52,622 nt of DNA, from NCBI GenBank assembly GCA_028866435.1, contig JAGWIC010000010.1, positions 1 through 52,622 of the forward strand. Direction: 5' to 3'. The stretch comes from Lysobacteraceae bacterium. Its GTDB lineage: Bacteria; Pseudomonadota; Gammaproteobacteria; Xanthomonadales; Rhodanobacteraceae. Under the pieces are notes generated by a model. It made no database searches. It saw nothing but the letters and a program-made list of their open reading frames with translations, and was not told the DNA's origin. Each line of letters starts with the position of its first letter. The stretch's first letter is position 1. Positions 17,019-26,334 of this stretch are shown one piece after another. The translations under genes were made by a program, and so were the position numbers.

Positions 17019-18782
17019 TCACCTGTCGAAATTAGTGTCAAAGCGGACATTGAAGGCGGCGCCGGCCCAGGGGCTGTCCGTCACTTCAATGTCGCCACCG
17101 TGCGCGTGCACGATCTGCTGAACAACGGTGAGCCCAAGCCCGATGCCGCCTTGGCGGCGGGTGAAAAAGGGGTCGAAAATGTGCTCGCGAATCGGGACGG
17201 GAACCCCCGGGCCGTCATCGGCCACACTCAGCCACAGCGCGCCGGGCTCGAGCCAGGTACTGACGGCGATCTTGCCACCCCGCTGAACCATCTCCAGCGC
17301 ATTCAGCACGAGGTTCAGCAACACCTGCATCATTTGGTCGCGATCACAATTGAACATCACCGCCTGGGCGTCCAAATCCCGCTCGATAGTCACCCCAGCG
17401 GTCGCCGCTCGCGACGCGACCAGGTTGAGCACGCTGTCGATGATCGAATGCAGATCGTGAGGGCGGAAATCCGGCGGCTTGGGCCGCGCGCACTCGAGCA
17501 ACATGGTCACCAGCCTGTTCAGCCGCTCGGTTTCAGTCAGGATGAAACCGATCAGCTCCCGTTCCTTCTCCCCATGCGACGGCTGCCGCATGAGCAATTG
17601 TGCCGAACTGCGGACAATGCTCAAGGGCGTGCGTATTTCATGGGCCATGACGGCGGCCATCTCTCCCACCACCGCAAGCTTGCCGGCGCGCACGAGGTGT
17701 TCGCGCGAACGGGCGAGTGCCTCGATCATCGCCACATAGGCACCGAACAGCTCCGCCACCTCGGTCATGGTCGTGACCGGCACATCTGGCAGCGCCTCGT
17801 TGCCCCGGCGAAATCTTCGCGTGAATTCAGTCAGATTGACGATCGGCTGGGCGATCTTTCCGGCGAGGCGCGACGCGATCCAGACACCCAGCATCAGGGT
17901 CGACAACAGCAGCAACAACATTCCCCAGAGCAGGTTCCAGACCGGCAGAAACGCCACGCTGGTCGGCTCGACCATGAGGAAATGCCAACCCAGCCGATTG
18001 AACTGCGCATCCCCCGCCGAAGCGGCAGCCCCTACCAGCAGCGGACCGTAGCCAAACGCGCTGCCGTCATGAACATATGACGTGGTTCCGGTCGCCGGCA
18101 CGCGCCACTGTTGCAGCCGCAGATGGGGTGGGAGGCGATCCCGGAGCGGGCTGGATGCGCCAAGCACGCCGCCATCGGCGCCCAGCAGCAGCAGGCTGCG
18201 CGGCCCGCCCCGCACCGCGTTGTCGAGCAGATCCTCGATCGCGCCCCACTTCACGAGAACAAACAGATTGCCGATGACGCCATGCCCAAACGCGTCAGGA
18301 ATCGTCGTCCGCAAAGCGACCATCCCGCCCTCGGCCTGCTTCATCCGCGCGATCGAGATGTCATTCAATTTCGTGCCGGACAAGCTCTTCCAGTGGTCTA
18401 TCGGCAGCATCGCGGTACCGATCAGCGCTGGATCGCTGGCGGCGATGATCCGCCCGTTCCGGTCTGCGCAGAGCAGCGCCGCATAGGTGTTTTGCTGCCC
18501 TGCCCGCAAGGCGGACAATGTGTTGGATATGCGCTTGTCAACATCGCCGACCCGGATATCCTGCATGACCTGGAGCATGCGCCAGACCCGCATGTCCTCT
18601 GCCTGGGTAAACAGGAAGGTGTCTACCCGCTCCTTGACGACACTCGCGCTGAACTCGAGATTCTGGGCGATCTCCGCCTGCATCGCCCTTCGAAACGCGA
18701 AGGAGGACAACGCGGCCGTCACCAGGATCGACCCCAGGATCATCCCCGAGAAGGCCCACAACAGGGCGGAGCGCGTGCTCAC
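17019..18782 (-). CDS. membrane sensor histidine kinase, NtrB/AtoS-like
   Basis: About 587 residues from GTG 18782. A first membrane segment (about 8-30) and a second one (about 280-305) bracket a periplasmic Cache-like sensor region. A HAMP domain follows (SRLAGKIAQPIVNLTEFTRRF). The kinase core has the phospho-acceptor histidine in VMAHEIRTPLSIVRS, the N box LNLVLNALEMV, the G1 box VADDGPGVP and the G2 box GGIGLGLTVV. A TTG two codons earlier is also in frame, but GGGGGA is better spaced to the GTG. It is the partner of the sigma-54 regulator directly downstream. The signal is unknown. The GTG overlaps the stop of a possible 23-codon leader frame. Confidence 0.92.
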   Translation of the reverse strand: MSTRSALLWAFSGMILGSILVTAALSSFAFRRAMQAEIAQNLEFSASVVKERVDTFLFTQAEDMRVWRMLQVMQDIRVGDVDKRISNTLSALRAGQQNTYAALLCADRNGRIIAASDPALIGTAMLPIDHWKSLSGTKLNDISIARMKQAEGGMVALRTTIPDAFGHGVIGNLFVLVKWGAIEDLLDNAVRGGPRSLLLLGADGGVLGASSPLRDRLPPHLRLQQWRVPATGTTSYVHDGSAFGYGPLLVGAAASAGDAQFNRLGWHFLMVEPTSVAFLPVWNLLWGMLLLLLSTLMLGVWIASRLAGKIAQPIVNLTEFTRRFRRGNEALPDVPVTTMTEVAELFGAYVAMIEALARSREHLVRAGKLAVVGEMAAVMAHEIRTPLSIVRSSAQLLMRQPSHGEKERELIGFILTETERLNRLVTMLLECARPKPPDFRPHDLHSIIDSVLNLVASRAATAGVTIERDLDAQAVMFNCDRDQMMQVLLNLVLNALEMVQRGGKIAVSTWLEPGALWLSVADDGPGVPVPIREHIFDPFFTRRQGGIGLGLTVVQQIVHAHGGDIEVTDSPWAGAAFNVRFDTNFDR

Positions 18783-18850
18783 CGGCAAAGTCCCCCGCCA
18801 GGGTGGGGCCGGGCAGTGGACACCATCGGGCCAAAACCATCGAAGCCCAT
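18779..18850 (-). CDS. possible 23-residue leader peptide overlapping the kinase start
   Basis: ATG 18850 is preceded by an excellent ribosome binding site (GGGGAGG) and opens a 23-codon frame, MGFDGFGPMVSTARPHPGGG plus three residues. Its stop TGA overlaps the kinase GTG start as GTGA, in another frame. This is the pattern of a translationally coupled leader. No homology can be claimed, and chance is possible in such GC-rich DNA. Confidence 0.4.
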   Translation of the reverse strand: MGFDGFGPMVSTARPHPGGGLCR

Positions 18851-19100
18851 CTCGCCCTCCCCTGACTGGTTACCCGGCACCGGACTGGTCGCGCCTTGCA
18901 AGCGGGCGCTTCACGCCAGTACGCTCCGTGTCGGGCGCAGATGGCGACTGCTAGTGTATCGGTTGGGCACGGACGAGGAATCGGTGACTTCGCGCGAGGT
19001 AGGCCACGCCGGCCCATGTTCATCCGCTCAGGGCGACCGCGGCCCTTGCCGCGACCAGGGCCGGCGATCGACCACGGATCTCGCCTGGATACCGTGACCA
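18851..19100. other. intergenic stretch upstream of the sensor kinase
   Basis: About 250 bases between the kinase leader frame and the end of the UDP-glucose dehydrogenase gene. A TACACT hexamer on the minus strand (near 18950) could be a -10 box for the kinase-regulator pair, but no good -35 accompanies it. I see no T-run terminator after the dehydrogenase and no sigma-54 motif, so read-through from the polysaccharide operon is possible. Confidence 0.4.
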
Positions 19101-20480
19101 TCAGGCATCCGCAAAGGCGAAAACCGGCCTGCTTCCGGCATGGATCGCTGCATCCGGAGCACGCGGCTTGTCAGTGGGCCGACCGATCGAATGATAGGCA
19201 AGCCCCGCCCTCGCCATTGCCTGGGTGTCGAAAATGTTGCGCAGGTCCACGACCACGGTTCCACGCATGGTTTGCCGCAGCCATTGCGGAGCCAGCGCGC
19301 GAAATGCGTCCCACTCGGTAAGAACCACCAGCGCGTCGGCGTCCTCGACGGCCTCGTGAACATCACGGCTGTAATGCACGCTGCCGGGCAGCAATTTCCG
19401 CGCCTGCGGCATGCCAACCGGATCGAAGGCGCGAACCTGTGCGCCCTCGGCGACCAGGCGATGCACGATGTCAATCGCCGGCGCCTCGCGCATGTCGTCA
19501 GTACCGGGCTTGAAGGTCAGGCCGAGCACGGATATTCGCTTGCCGCGCACCGATCCCCCGCAGCGTGCAATGATTCGCCCCGCCATGCCGGCCTTGCGTG
19601 CCTCGTTCACGCCGACGACCGTCTCGACCAGCCGCAGTGGCGCTCCTGCTTCCTGGGCGATCCGCATCAGGGCCTGGGTGTCCTTGGGGAAACACGAACC
19701 GCCGTAGCCTGGGCCTGGGGTCAGGAATCGCGACCCGATCCGCTGGTCCAGGCCTATGCCATGGGCAACGTCGAGTACGTTCGCACCGACTTTTTCGCAC
19801 AGGTCGGCAATTTCGTTGATGAAGCTGATCTTCATCGCCAGGAACGCATTGGCGGAATATTTGATGAGTTCGGCGCTTTCAATGCCAGTGAACAGCAACG
19901 CCGCTTCGTCCAGCGCCAATGGACCGTAGATTCTTCGCAGCACCTCGCGGGCCTGATGGGTTTGCGCCCCTATCACCACGCGGTCGGGTCGCATGAAATC
20001 CTCGATGGCACTGCCTTCGCGCAGAAACTCCGGGTTGGATGCGACGTCGATGCGGATGTCGGGCCGCAACTCGGCCATCCGCGCAGCCAGCTTGCGCCCG
20101 GTACCGACCGGCACGGTCGACTTGGTGACCAGCACGGTCGACTGCTTCAATGCCGCGGCAATCTGCTCGGCCGCGCCGAATACATAGGTGAGATCGGCAT
20201 GTCCGTCGCCACGACGGGAAGGCGTGCCCACGGCGAGAAACACGGCATCGGCACCATTCAGCTCTGCCGCAAGATGGTTGTTGAAACGCAGCCGCCCCGC
20301 CTGGCTGTTCCTGGCCACGACAGCGTCCAGGCCGGGTTCGTAAATCGGCATGCGGCCCTCGCAAAGCGCGGTGAAGCGCTGCGCATCGGTCTCGATCACG
20401 CAGACGCTATGGCCGATATCGGCCAGACAGGCACCGGAAACGAGGCCGACATAGCCACCACCAATCATTGCTATGCGCAT
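19101..20480 (-). CDS. ugd: UDP-glucose 6-dehydrogenase
   Basis: A 459-residue enzyme that oxidises UDP-glucose to UDP-glucuronate with two NAD+. The NAD-binding motif is IGGGYVGLVSGACLADIGH (residues 6-24). The catalytic cysteine is C263 in GPGYGGSCFPKDTQAL. LTFKPGTDDMREAPA (about 328-342) is the UDP-binding segment. The start ATG 20480 overlaps the end of the phosphatase gene by 10 bases. As the last gene of the seven-gene polysaccharide operon it probably supplies glucuronic acid to the polymer (inference). Confidence 0.96.
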   Translation of the reverse strand: MRIAMIGGGYVGLVSGACLADIGHSVCVIETDAQRFTALCEGRMPIYEPGLDAVVARNSQAGRLRFNNHLAAELNGADAVFLAVGTPSRRGDGHADLTYVFGAAEQIAAALKQSTVLVTKSTVPVGTGRKLAARMAELRPDIRIDVASNPEFLREGSAIEDFMRPDRVVIGAQTHQAREVLRRIYGPLALDEAALLFTGIESAELIKYSANAFLAMKISFINEIADLCEKVGANVLDVAHGIGLDQRIGSRFLTPGPGYGGSCFPKDTQALMRIAQEAGAPLRLVETVVGVNEARKAGMAGRIIARCGGSVRGKRISVLGLTFKPGTDDMREAPAIDIVHRLVAEGAQVRAFDPVGMPQARKLLPGSVHYSRDVHEAVEDADALVVLTEWDAFRALAPQWLRQTMRGTVVVDLRNIFDTQAMARAGLAYHSIGRPTDKPRAPDAAIHAGSRPVFAFADA

Positions 20481-21100
20481 GGGTTTTTCTCCTGGATTTT
20501 TGCAGACAATCTGAATTTCCCCTGGCTGCAGCCCAGCATCAGGTGGTGCACCGAGGCGGTCGGCACGGGTATTTGCCGGAACAGGGACAGCGGTTGCTGC
20601 GCCGCCTGCAGCAGCGCGACACGAATCGGCCCGAGATGGCTGACGATCAATACGCCACCCGCGATGGGCTGATGCCACAGCGAATCCGAAAAAAACTCGT
20701 TCAGACGCTGACGCAGCTCGGCCAGGCTTTCGCCTGCGGGTGCAGCGGCGGCATCCGGGGCGCGCTTCCACCGCCGCAGTTGATCGGGCCAATGCAGGCG
20801 GATTTCGGCCTGGGTCATGCCTTCCCACTGCCCATACGCGATCTCGGCCAGACGCGGGTCGACCCGCGGGATACCAAGGCCCAGCGATTCGGCGACGATA
20901 GCGGCCGTCTCGCTGGCGCGGCGCAGAGGGCTTGTGAACACCGACACCACGCCCTGACCTTGCAAGCGCCGACCGAGCTGGCGAGCCTGCGCCCTGCCCT
21001 CCAACGCCAGCGGCAGATCGCTGCGCCCCTGATAGCGCCCGCCGCGGCTCCATTCGGTATGGCCATGCCGCAGCAGCAACAGTGGTATCCGCGTATTCAT
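20471..21100 (-). CDS. histidine phosphatase family protein (phosphoglycerate mutase fold)
   Basis: A 209-residue histidine phosphatase. LLLLRHGHTEWSRGGRYQG (8-26) holds the RHG motif with the phospho-accepting histidine. The acid/base glutamate is probably in RLAEIAYGQWEGMT, and VSHLGPIRV carries the second catalytic histidine. The family covers CobC-like phosphatases, cofactor-dependent mutases and sugar phosphatases; the sequence does not separate these. Its place between the outer-membrane barrel and UDP-glucose dehydrogenase in a polysaccharide operon makes a sugar-phosphate or lipid-phosphate substrate plausible, but this is a guess. Confidence 0.88.
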   Translation of the reverse strand: MNTRIPLLLLRHGHTEWSRGGRYQGRSDLPLALEGRAQARQLGRRLQGQGVVSVFTSPLRRASETAAIVAESLGLGIPRVDPRLAEIAYGQWEGMTQAEIRLHWPDQLRRWKRAPDAAAAPAGESLAELRQRLNEFFSDSLWHQPIAGGVLIVSHLGPIRVALLQAAQQPLSLFRQIPVPTASVHHLMLGCSQGKFRLSAKIQEKNPCA

Positions 21101-21102
21101 GC

Positions 21103-21957
21103 TCAGTAGTGCACAGACACGCCAAGCACAATGCGCTTGCCGGCATGGATACCCTGGCCGGCGACGGAGTCCTCGTAGGTGAGGAACGGTCGCCAGTGCC
21201 GGAATTGGCCTCGCGGGTGGTATTGCAGGCCCACACCAAGACGCAACAGGTTGTAGATCTCTCCAGGGTTCCTGATTGCCGCCTGCTGGCGGTGAATGGT
21301 GCGCACATAGAACAGGGAACCACCCAGGCTGAAGCGCGGCGTGACACGGTACCCAAGGTTGGCCGAGGTGCGTAGCTGGATGGCGCCGCCAGCCACGAAG
21401 ATGCGCGCACCGCCCAGCAAGGTTGCAAACAGAGGTCCCCGCCTGATGCCCACCTGGTAGTCCGGCTCGATAGCCGCCTTGCCCGTCCCGAGTGCGGGCA
21501 CGCGTGTGGTCGAGCCGGTCGGCAGCACGACATTCAGGGCGATCGAATCCGCGAATGACGCCGTTTGCCGCAGGCCGTAATTCAATCCGACTTCCTGGTC
21601 CTCCAGGCCTGAACTCCGGTTGGTGATGGTGTGGCCGGCGTGCTGGCGGGTTTTCTGCAACGCTCCGCCGCGCAGGTCGTACTGGATCGACAGCCTGCCG
21701 CCGATGCCCTGTACGCCTGTAATGCGAAGCTGCGTCTCCTGTTGCCGGGACGATGGGTAGGTGCTCGATCCGAATGTTGTGCTGGAAAAGGCGTCGTTGG
21801 CGCTGAAGTAGCGCAGCATGGGCTTGACCACGCCGTGCCCCTTGGCCGGTACCCATGGCGAGGCCTGGGCCAGCACGGGGCAGACTGACGACAGCAGTAC
21901 GCCCGCGCAGATGAGCAGACGCGTGTTGCAGGGAGCCTTGTTTTCCATCGCGTTCAT
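21103..21957 (-). CDS. outer-membrane beta-barrel protein of the polysaccharide operon
   Basis: A 284-residue protein with a signal peptide (MNAMENKAPCNTRLLICAGV then LLSSVCPVLAQA). The rest shows alternating polar/hydrophobic strands (LSIQYDLRGG, IALNVVLPTG, FSLGGSLFYVRT) and ends in an aromatic residue (VLGVSVHY), as outer-membrane barrels do. It resembles transporter-like hypothetical outer-membrane proteins, but I cannot name a specific family. The ATG overlaps the ABC transporter stop (ATGA). With no Wza-type export protein nearby, it may be the outer-membrane exit for the polymer (speculative). Confidence 0.72.
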   Translation of the reverse strand: MNAMENKAPCNTRLLICAGVLLSSVCPVLAQASPWVPAKGHGVVKPMLRYFSANDAFSSTTFGSSTYPSSRQQETQLRITGVQGIGGRLSIQYDLRGGALQKTRQHAGHTITNRSSGLEDQEVGLNYGLRQTASFADSIALNVVLPTGSTTRVPALGTGKAAIEPDYQVGIRRGPLFATLLGGARIFVAGGAIQLRTSANLGYRVTPRFSLGGSLFYVRTIHRQQAAIRNPGEIYNLLRLGVGLQYHPRGQFRHWRPFLTYEDSVAGQGIHAGKRIVLGVSVHY

Positions 21958-23771
21958 GGGGCGACGATCCTTAGTTTTGGTGCGGTTGCCTCATCGCGCA
22001 TGGCCTGCCACAGGCTGGCGTACAGGCCACCGGCGGCAAGCAGGTCCGCATGGATGCCCCGTTGCACGATCTGGCCGCGCTCGAGTACCAGGATGAGATC
22101 GGCATTCATTACCGTCGACAGCCGGTGCGCTATCACCAGTGCCGCGCGACGCGAGGCGAGACGTGACAGCGCCAGCATCAATTCGCGCTCGGTACGCGCA
22201 TCCAGGCTGCTGCTGGGTTCGTCGAGAATCACCACCGGTGCGTCGCAAAGCATCGCCCGCGCGATGGCGATGCACTGCCGCTGCCCGCCGGACAGGCTCA
22301 GGCCGCGCTCGCTGACCATCGCGTCATAGCCGCCGGGCAACTGTTCAATCAGGTGGTCGACACCCACCTCGCGCGCGGCGCGAACCGCGTCTTCGCGCTG
22401 CGCACCGGCCCGTCCGTAGGCGATGTTTTCCCAAATGGATGCCTGGAACAACGCAGGCTCCTGCAGCACCATCGCCACCTGCGCCCGCAGATAGCTCAAC
22501 GGCAGGCTGCGCACATCGCGACCATCCAGCAGCACAGCCCCTCCGGTGGGGTCATAAAAGCGCGGGACCAGGCTGGCGATGGTGCTTTTCCCCGAACCGG
22601 TCGGCCCAACCAGCGCGACGGTCTTGCCGGCCTCCAGCGCGAAACTGATGTCCCGCAAAATGACTTCGCCGGGGCGATAGCCGAATCCGACGGAGGCGAA
22701 CTCCAGCCTCTGTGCGCGTGACGAGGGCGCGACCGATGCGGGTGAATCCACCACCGTGGAAACCTCCGCGCGGTATTCGCCAATGCGCTCCAGCGCCACG
22801 CCGGTTCGACCGATGACCGCGCCGGCCTTCGCCAGCTGGCGGGCGGGCGTGGCGATACCGCGAAGATAGGCCAGGAAAACCAGCAAGTCACCCGGCGTCA
22901 ATACCCCGAGGATCACCCGCGAGGCGCCGTACCAGACGATGGCTCCGGTGGCCACGGCGATAACCAGGTTCATCGTCGGCCCGTAGCGCGCCTGCACCGT
23001 GTTGGCCTGGATGCTTGCCGCGAGGCTCTTCCCGGCATGCTCGCCGAAGCGGCCATCCTCGTGCGCTTCGCGGGAAAACGCCTGCACGACTTGCACGCTG
23101 GCGAGGATTTCCTGCGTAAAGCCCCACAGCGTCCCCTCCTGGTTTCGCACCTGGCGTACCGCCTGTTTCAGACGGCGGGAGTAGAAGCGGGCGATGTAGA
23201 ACAGCAGTGGCGCGCTGGACAGCGCGAGCAAGGCGTAGCGCCAGTCGATAAGCAGCATCACCACGGCCATCCCGACGATGGTCAGCGCGTGCGGCAACAG
23301 GTCGATGCCCAGGCTGGCGACGAAGTCCTGCAGCTGCTTCACGTCGCCACTGAGGCGCGACATCACTTCACCGCCACGATGGCGGCGGTGAAATTCGAGT
23401 GACAGGCGCTGGAGGTGCGCGAACAGGTCGGAGCGGATCGCGAACACCACCCGCTGACCAGCGTCGAGGAAAACCCGATTCCCCAGGTAGACCAACAGCG
23501 CATCCAACGCGCCCAAACCGAGCATGATCAGCGCCAGCACGTTCAGCAACGGCATGCCGTGCCGCATCAGATCAGGCAGGGCCCGATGCAGCCATGTCGG
23601 CAGCGGGCGGTCGAAGATCACGTTGTCGAGGATGTACTTCAGCGGCCATGGCAGCAGCACCAGCACCAGGGCCCGCAGGCTCATCAGCAAGGCGCCAGCC
23701 GACAGCGCCAGCCACTCCTTCCTGAGGTAGTCCAGCAGCCACGCTGAAGGATGTTCGGTTACCGGGCTCAC
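21954..23771 (-). CDS. ABC exporter, fused membrane and ATPase domains (MsbA-like)
   Basis: About 605 residues from GTG 23771, which overlaps the preceding glycosyltransferase stop as GTGA. Six hydrophobic segments fill the first half. The ATPase half has Walker A GPTGSGKST (389-397), a Q-loop (VLQEPALF), the signature LSGGQ (493-497), Walker B VVILDEPSSS and the H-loop IAHRLST. The half-transporter layout is that of MsbA and lipid or oligosaccharide exporters, unlike the split Wzm/Wzt systems. Among glycosyltransferases it probably exports a lipid-linked glycan or oligosaccharide (inference). Confidence 0.93.
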   Translation of the reverse strand: MSPVTEHPSAWLLDYLRKEWLALSAGALLMSLRALVLVLLPWPLKYILDNVIFDRPLPTWLHRALPDLMRHGMPLLNVLALIMLGLGALDALLVYLGNRVFLDAGQRVVFAIRSDLFAHLQRLSLEFHRRHRGGEVMSRLSGDVKQLQDFVASLGIDLLPHALTIVGMAVVMLLIDWRYALLALSSAPLLFYIARFYSRRLKQAVRQVRNQEGTLWGFTQEILASVQVVQAFSREAHEDGRFGEHAGKSLAASIQANTVQARYGPTMNLVIAVATGAIVWYGASRVILGVLTPGDLLVFLAYLRGIATPARQLAKAGAVIGRTGVALERIGEYRAEVSTVVDSPASVAPSSRAQRLEFASVGFGYRPGEVILRDISFALEAGKTVALVGPTGSGKSTIASLVPRFYDPTGGAVLLDGRDVRSLPLSYLRAQVAMVLQEPALFQASIWENIAYGRAGAQREDAVRAAREVGVDHLIEQLPGGYDAMVSERGLSLSGGQRQCIAIARAMLCDAPVVILDEPSSSLDARTERELMLALSRLASRRAALVIAHRLSTVMNADLILVLERGQIVQRGIHADLLAAGGLYASLWQAMRDEATAPKLRIVAP

Positions 23772-25021
23772 GATGCCACCGCGCGGTCCAGCGCTGGCGT
23801 GGGTGCCAGCGAAAGCGCCTGTTCGACCACATGCCACCAACTGTGACGGGCCGCTTCACGCTCGGCCGCCTGTCCCATCAAGCGGCGCTGGTCCGGCAGA
23901 TCGATCAGGTCCAGGAGTGCCTTCGCGCAGCCGACTGCATCGCCGGGCGCAAACAGGCTGCCCGTTTTCCGGTCATCAATCAGCTCGACGATCTGGCCAA
24001 TCCGCGGCGCCACCACGGGCCGCCCCGCTGCCATCGACTCGATGATTTTCAGTGGCGAAAAATAGAAGTCCGCGTGCGGCAAGTAGGGGGCAATGCTGAT
24101 GTCGATTGCATCCAGCCACGCGGGAATTTCGGCGTGCGGCACCCGCCCCGGAAGCAACACGACCTGATCCAGCCCCCAGTCGGACACGCGCTGGCGAATC
24201 GTCTGCCATTCCGGCCCGTCGCCAACCGCCACCATGCGCACCTGCGGGCGAAGTTCGTGCAAGGCCCTGAATACTTCCAGCAGGAACATCATGCCGTGCC
24301 AGGGTTTGAAGCTGCCGATGAACCCCAGCAGCGGCTCGTCGCCGAGCGCGAGTTTCTCGCGCACGGCGGCGCCGCCTTCATGTTTGCCGAAGCGGGCCAG
24401 GTTGACCCCGTTGGGCAGGACGTGAACCGTCCGATCGCTGCCCAGGACGCCGGCGACGTGGGCGGCAACCGCATCGGAAACGGCGACGATCGCGTCGGCC
24501 CCGCGATAGGAGTCCTTCTCGGCCATCCGCGCCTCGCTCTCCAGCTTCAAGCCGCGAAACCGTCGCTGCTCATCGACCAGCGGCGCATTCACCTCAAGCA
24601 GCCGCGGCACGCCGAATTGCCTGGCAACACGTATGCCCTCGCGATGGAACAGGGCATGCCGCTCATAGACCAGGTCGGGCCGGAAGCCCAGGCTGGACAA
24701 TTGCGGCCACAGCCGCGCGGGCAGCATGCGGTCATAGGCCATGCGGCTCACCTCGCGACGCAGGGTCAAGTCGGACAATGCGGACGCTGGCATGCCAAGC
24801 GCCGTGCACTCCGCCTTCAGTTCCGTTTCGCCGGCATTGTATTCAAGGCAAACGATGCGCCCGACCGGCGCGGGATTGCCACTGCCCAGGGTGGCGCAGG
24901 CCAGCACCACCTCATGACCCAGTTCCGCCGCCGCGGTGACAAACTCGCGCACATGCACGGAGGCCCCTTTGTCGCCGAGGACGGGAATGCCACGGTCGAG
25001 ATTCAGGTAGAGGATTTTCAT
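23768..25021 (-). CDS. glycosyltransferase family 4
   Basis: A 417-residue GT4 enzyme from ATG 25021. The N-terminal Rossmann half begins MKILYLNLDRGIPVLGDKGA with SVHVREF. The C-terminal half has HVLPNGVNLARF, LGFIGSFKPWHG, VAVGDGPEW and the donor-binding FSPLKIIESMAAGRPVVAP, with the EX7E-type glutamates partly kept. The start overlaps the stop of the next glycosyltransferase upstream (ATGA), and its own stop overlaps the ABC exporter start. It builds part of the repeat unit of a surface polysaccharide; donor and linkage are unknown. Confidence 0.93.
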   Translation of the reverse strand: MKILYLNLDRGIPVLGDKGASVHVREFVTAAAELGHEVVLACATLGSGNPAPVGRIVCLEYNAGETELKAECTALGMPASALSDLTLRREVSRMAYDRMLPARLWPQLSSLGFRPDLVYERHALFHREGIRVARQFGVPRLLEVNAPLVDEQRRFRGLKLESEARMAEKDSYRGADAIVAVSDAVAAHVAGVLGSDRTVHVLPNGVNLARFGKHEGGAAVREKLALGDEPLLGFIGSFKPWHGMMFLLEVFRALHELRPQVRMVAVGDGPEWQTIRQRVSDWGLDQVVLLPGRVPHAEIPAWLDAIDISIAPYLPHADFYFSPLKIIESMAAGRPVVAPRIGQIVELIDDRKTGSLFAPGDAVGCAKALLDLIDLPDQRRLMGQAAEREAARHSWWHVVEQALSLAPTPALDRAVAS

Positions 25022-26334
25022 GATCCTGCCTCCGCGGGACTGGCCTTGCCATCGACGACGTCGGAGCGTTCCGGTTGAATACCCCCGCAATCCGGGCAGT
25101 CGATCAACGCATGCAGCTGACGCGTCGTGGTCCACAGGTCGAAGTCCCGCACCAGGCGTTGACGTGCCGCCCGGGCGAGGCTTGCCGCCTGCTGCGGATC
25201 AACCAGCAGCCGTTCGAGTGCGTCCGCAAAGGATGCAGGATCGTTTGACCGGGCCAGCAATCCGGTCTGTCCATGGATGACCAACTCCGGCACCCCGGAT
25301 ACATCGGTGGAGACCACGGGTACGCCGGTCGCCATCGCTTCGACGATCACATTCGGGATGCCGTCGCGATCGCCGTCGTCGGTGATGCGGGGCGCCAACG
25401 CGAACACGTCTGCATGACGGTAGAGCGCGACGAGCTCCGCGTGCGTCATGGCGCCTTCAAGCGTCACCACCCCGGTCAGCCTGAATTCGTCGATCTGCGC
25501 TGCAAGGGCACTGCGCAGCGGGCCTTCGCCGACGATCATGCAACGGAAAGCCAGGCCTTTCCGATGCAGCATCGCGCAGGCGGCAATCAGGTCGTCATGG
25601 CCCTTCTTTGCAACCAGGCGACCCACCGAAAGCACGAGCTTGGCGGGATTCGACGTGCGCGCCGGCTGCTCGTCGCGCGGGTTGAACTGGGACAGGTCGA
25701 TACCGTGATAGACCAGATGGACCTTGTCGGCGTCAGCAACCAGCAGGTCCCGCAAATAGCGGGCGTTGTAGTCGGTGCAGGTGGCGACAAAGGTGGCGGC
25801 GCGCGCGCGCTCGCGAAGAAGGCGTGGCGGTGTCAGGTACAGATCTTTGGCATGGGTGGTGAAGCTGTACGGGATGCCGCTCATCAGGTTCGCAAAGCGC
25901 GCCGAGGCCGCAGGCGCGTTGGCGAAATGGGCGTGGATATGCCGAATGCCGGAACGTCGGCATGTGCTCGCGATGAACCCGCCGCGCCCAAACTGCTTCC
26001 ATACCGACAACGGGCGGGGCGAAAGGGAAGACCACACGATGGCCCGCAGCACGGCACCCGCGTAACGGAGCGGCGATGAGGCCAACATGTGGCCATGGGC
26101 CCGGGCCAGGCCAGCCCACTTGCCGAAGCCAGCGGCGGCCGGCGAATGGATCGGTGCCTGCACCTGCCCCACCATCGGATGATGCGGTGGCGGCTCCGGC
26201 GGCAACAGCGAGAAGATATGGATATCCGCACCCAATCGCTCCATGGCGCGAATTTCATTGAGGATGAAGGTCTCCGTCAGGCGCGGATAGCGCTTCATCA
26301 CGTAGGCAACGGGGCCACTCGCCTTCGCGCTCAT
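25018..26334 (-). CDS. glycosyltransferase family 4, colanic-acid WcaL-like
   Basis: A 438-residue GT4 enzyme. The N-terminus VAYVMKRYPRLTETFILNEI is typical of WcaL/AmsK-like enzymes, and HIHAHFANAPA follows. The donor domain has VYHGIDLSQFNP, LSVGRLVAKKGHDDLI, IVGEGPL and the sequence DGIPNVIVEAMATGVPVVST with the conserved EX7E region. Start and stop both overlap the neighbouring genes as ATGA. A role in assembling the same exopolysaccharide as its neighbours is inferred from the operon. Confidence 0.93.
   Translation of the reverse strand: MSAKASGPVAYVMKRYPRLTETFILNEIRAMERLGADIHIFSLLPPEPPPHHPMVGQVQAPIHSPAAAGFGKWAGLARAHGHMLASSPLRYAGAVLRAIVWSSLSPRPLSVWKQFGRGGFIASTCRRSGIRHIHAHFANAPAASARFANLMSGIPYSFTTHAKDLYLTPPRLLRERARAATFVATCTDYNARYLRDLLVADADKVHLVYHGIDLSQFNPRDEQPARTSNPAKLVLSVGRLVAKKGHDDLIAACAMLHRKGLAFRCMIVGEGPLRSALAAQIDEFRLTGVVTLEGAMTHAELVALYRHADVFALAPRITDDGDRDGIPNVIVEAMATGVPVVSTDVSGVPELVIHGQTGLLARSNDPASFADALERLLVDPQQAASLARAARQRLVRDFDLWTTTRQLHALIDCPDCGGIQPERSDVVDGKASPAEAGS

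Noticed and set aside
18880-18935. TGGC...CTTGCA stretch upstream of the sensor kinase as a second sigma-54 promoter
   Set aside because: The GG and GC pairs are about six bases too far apart for RpoN binding.
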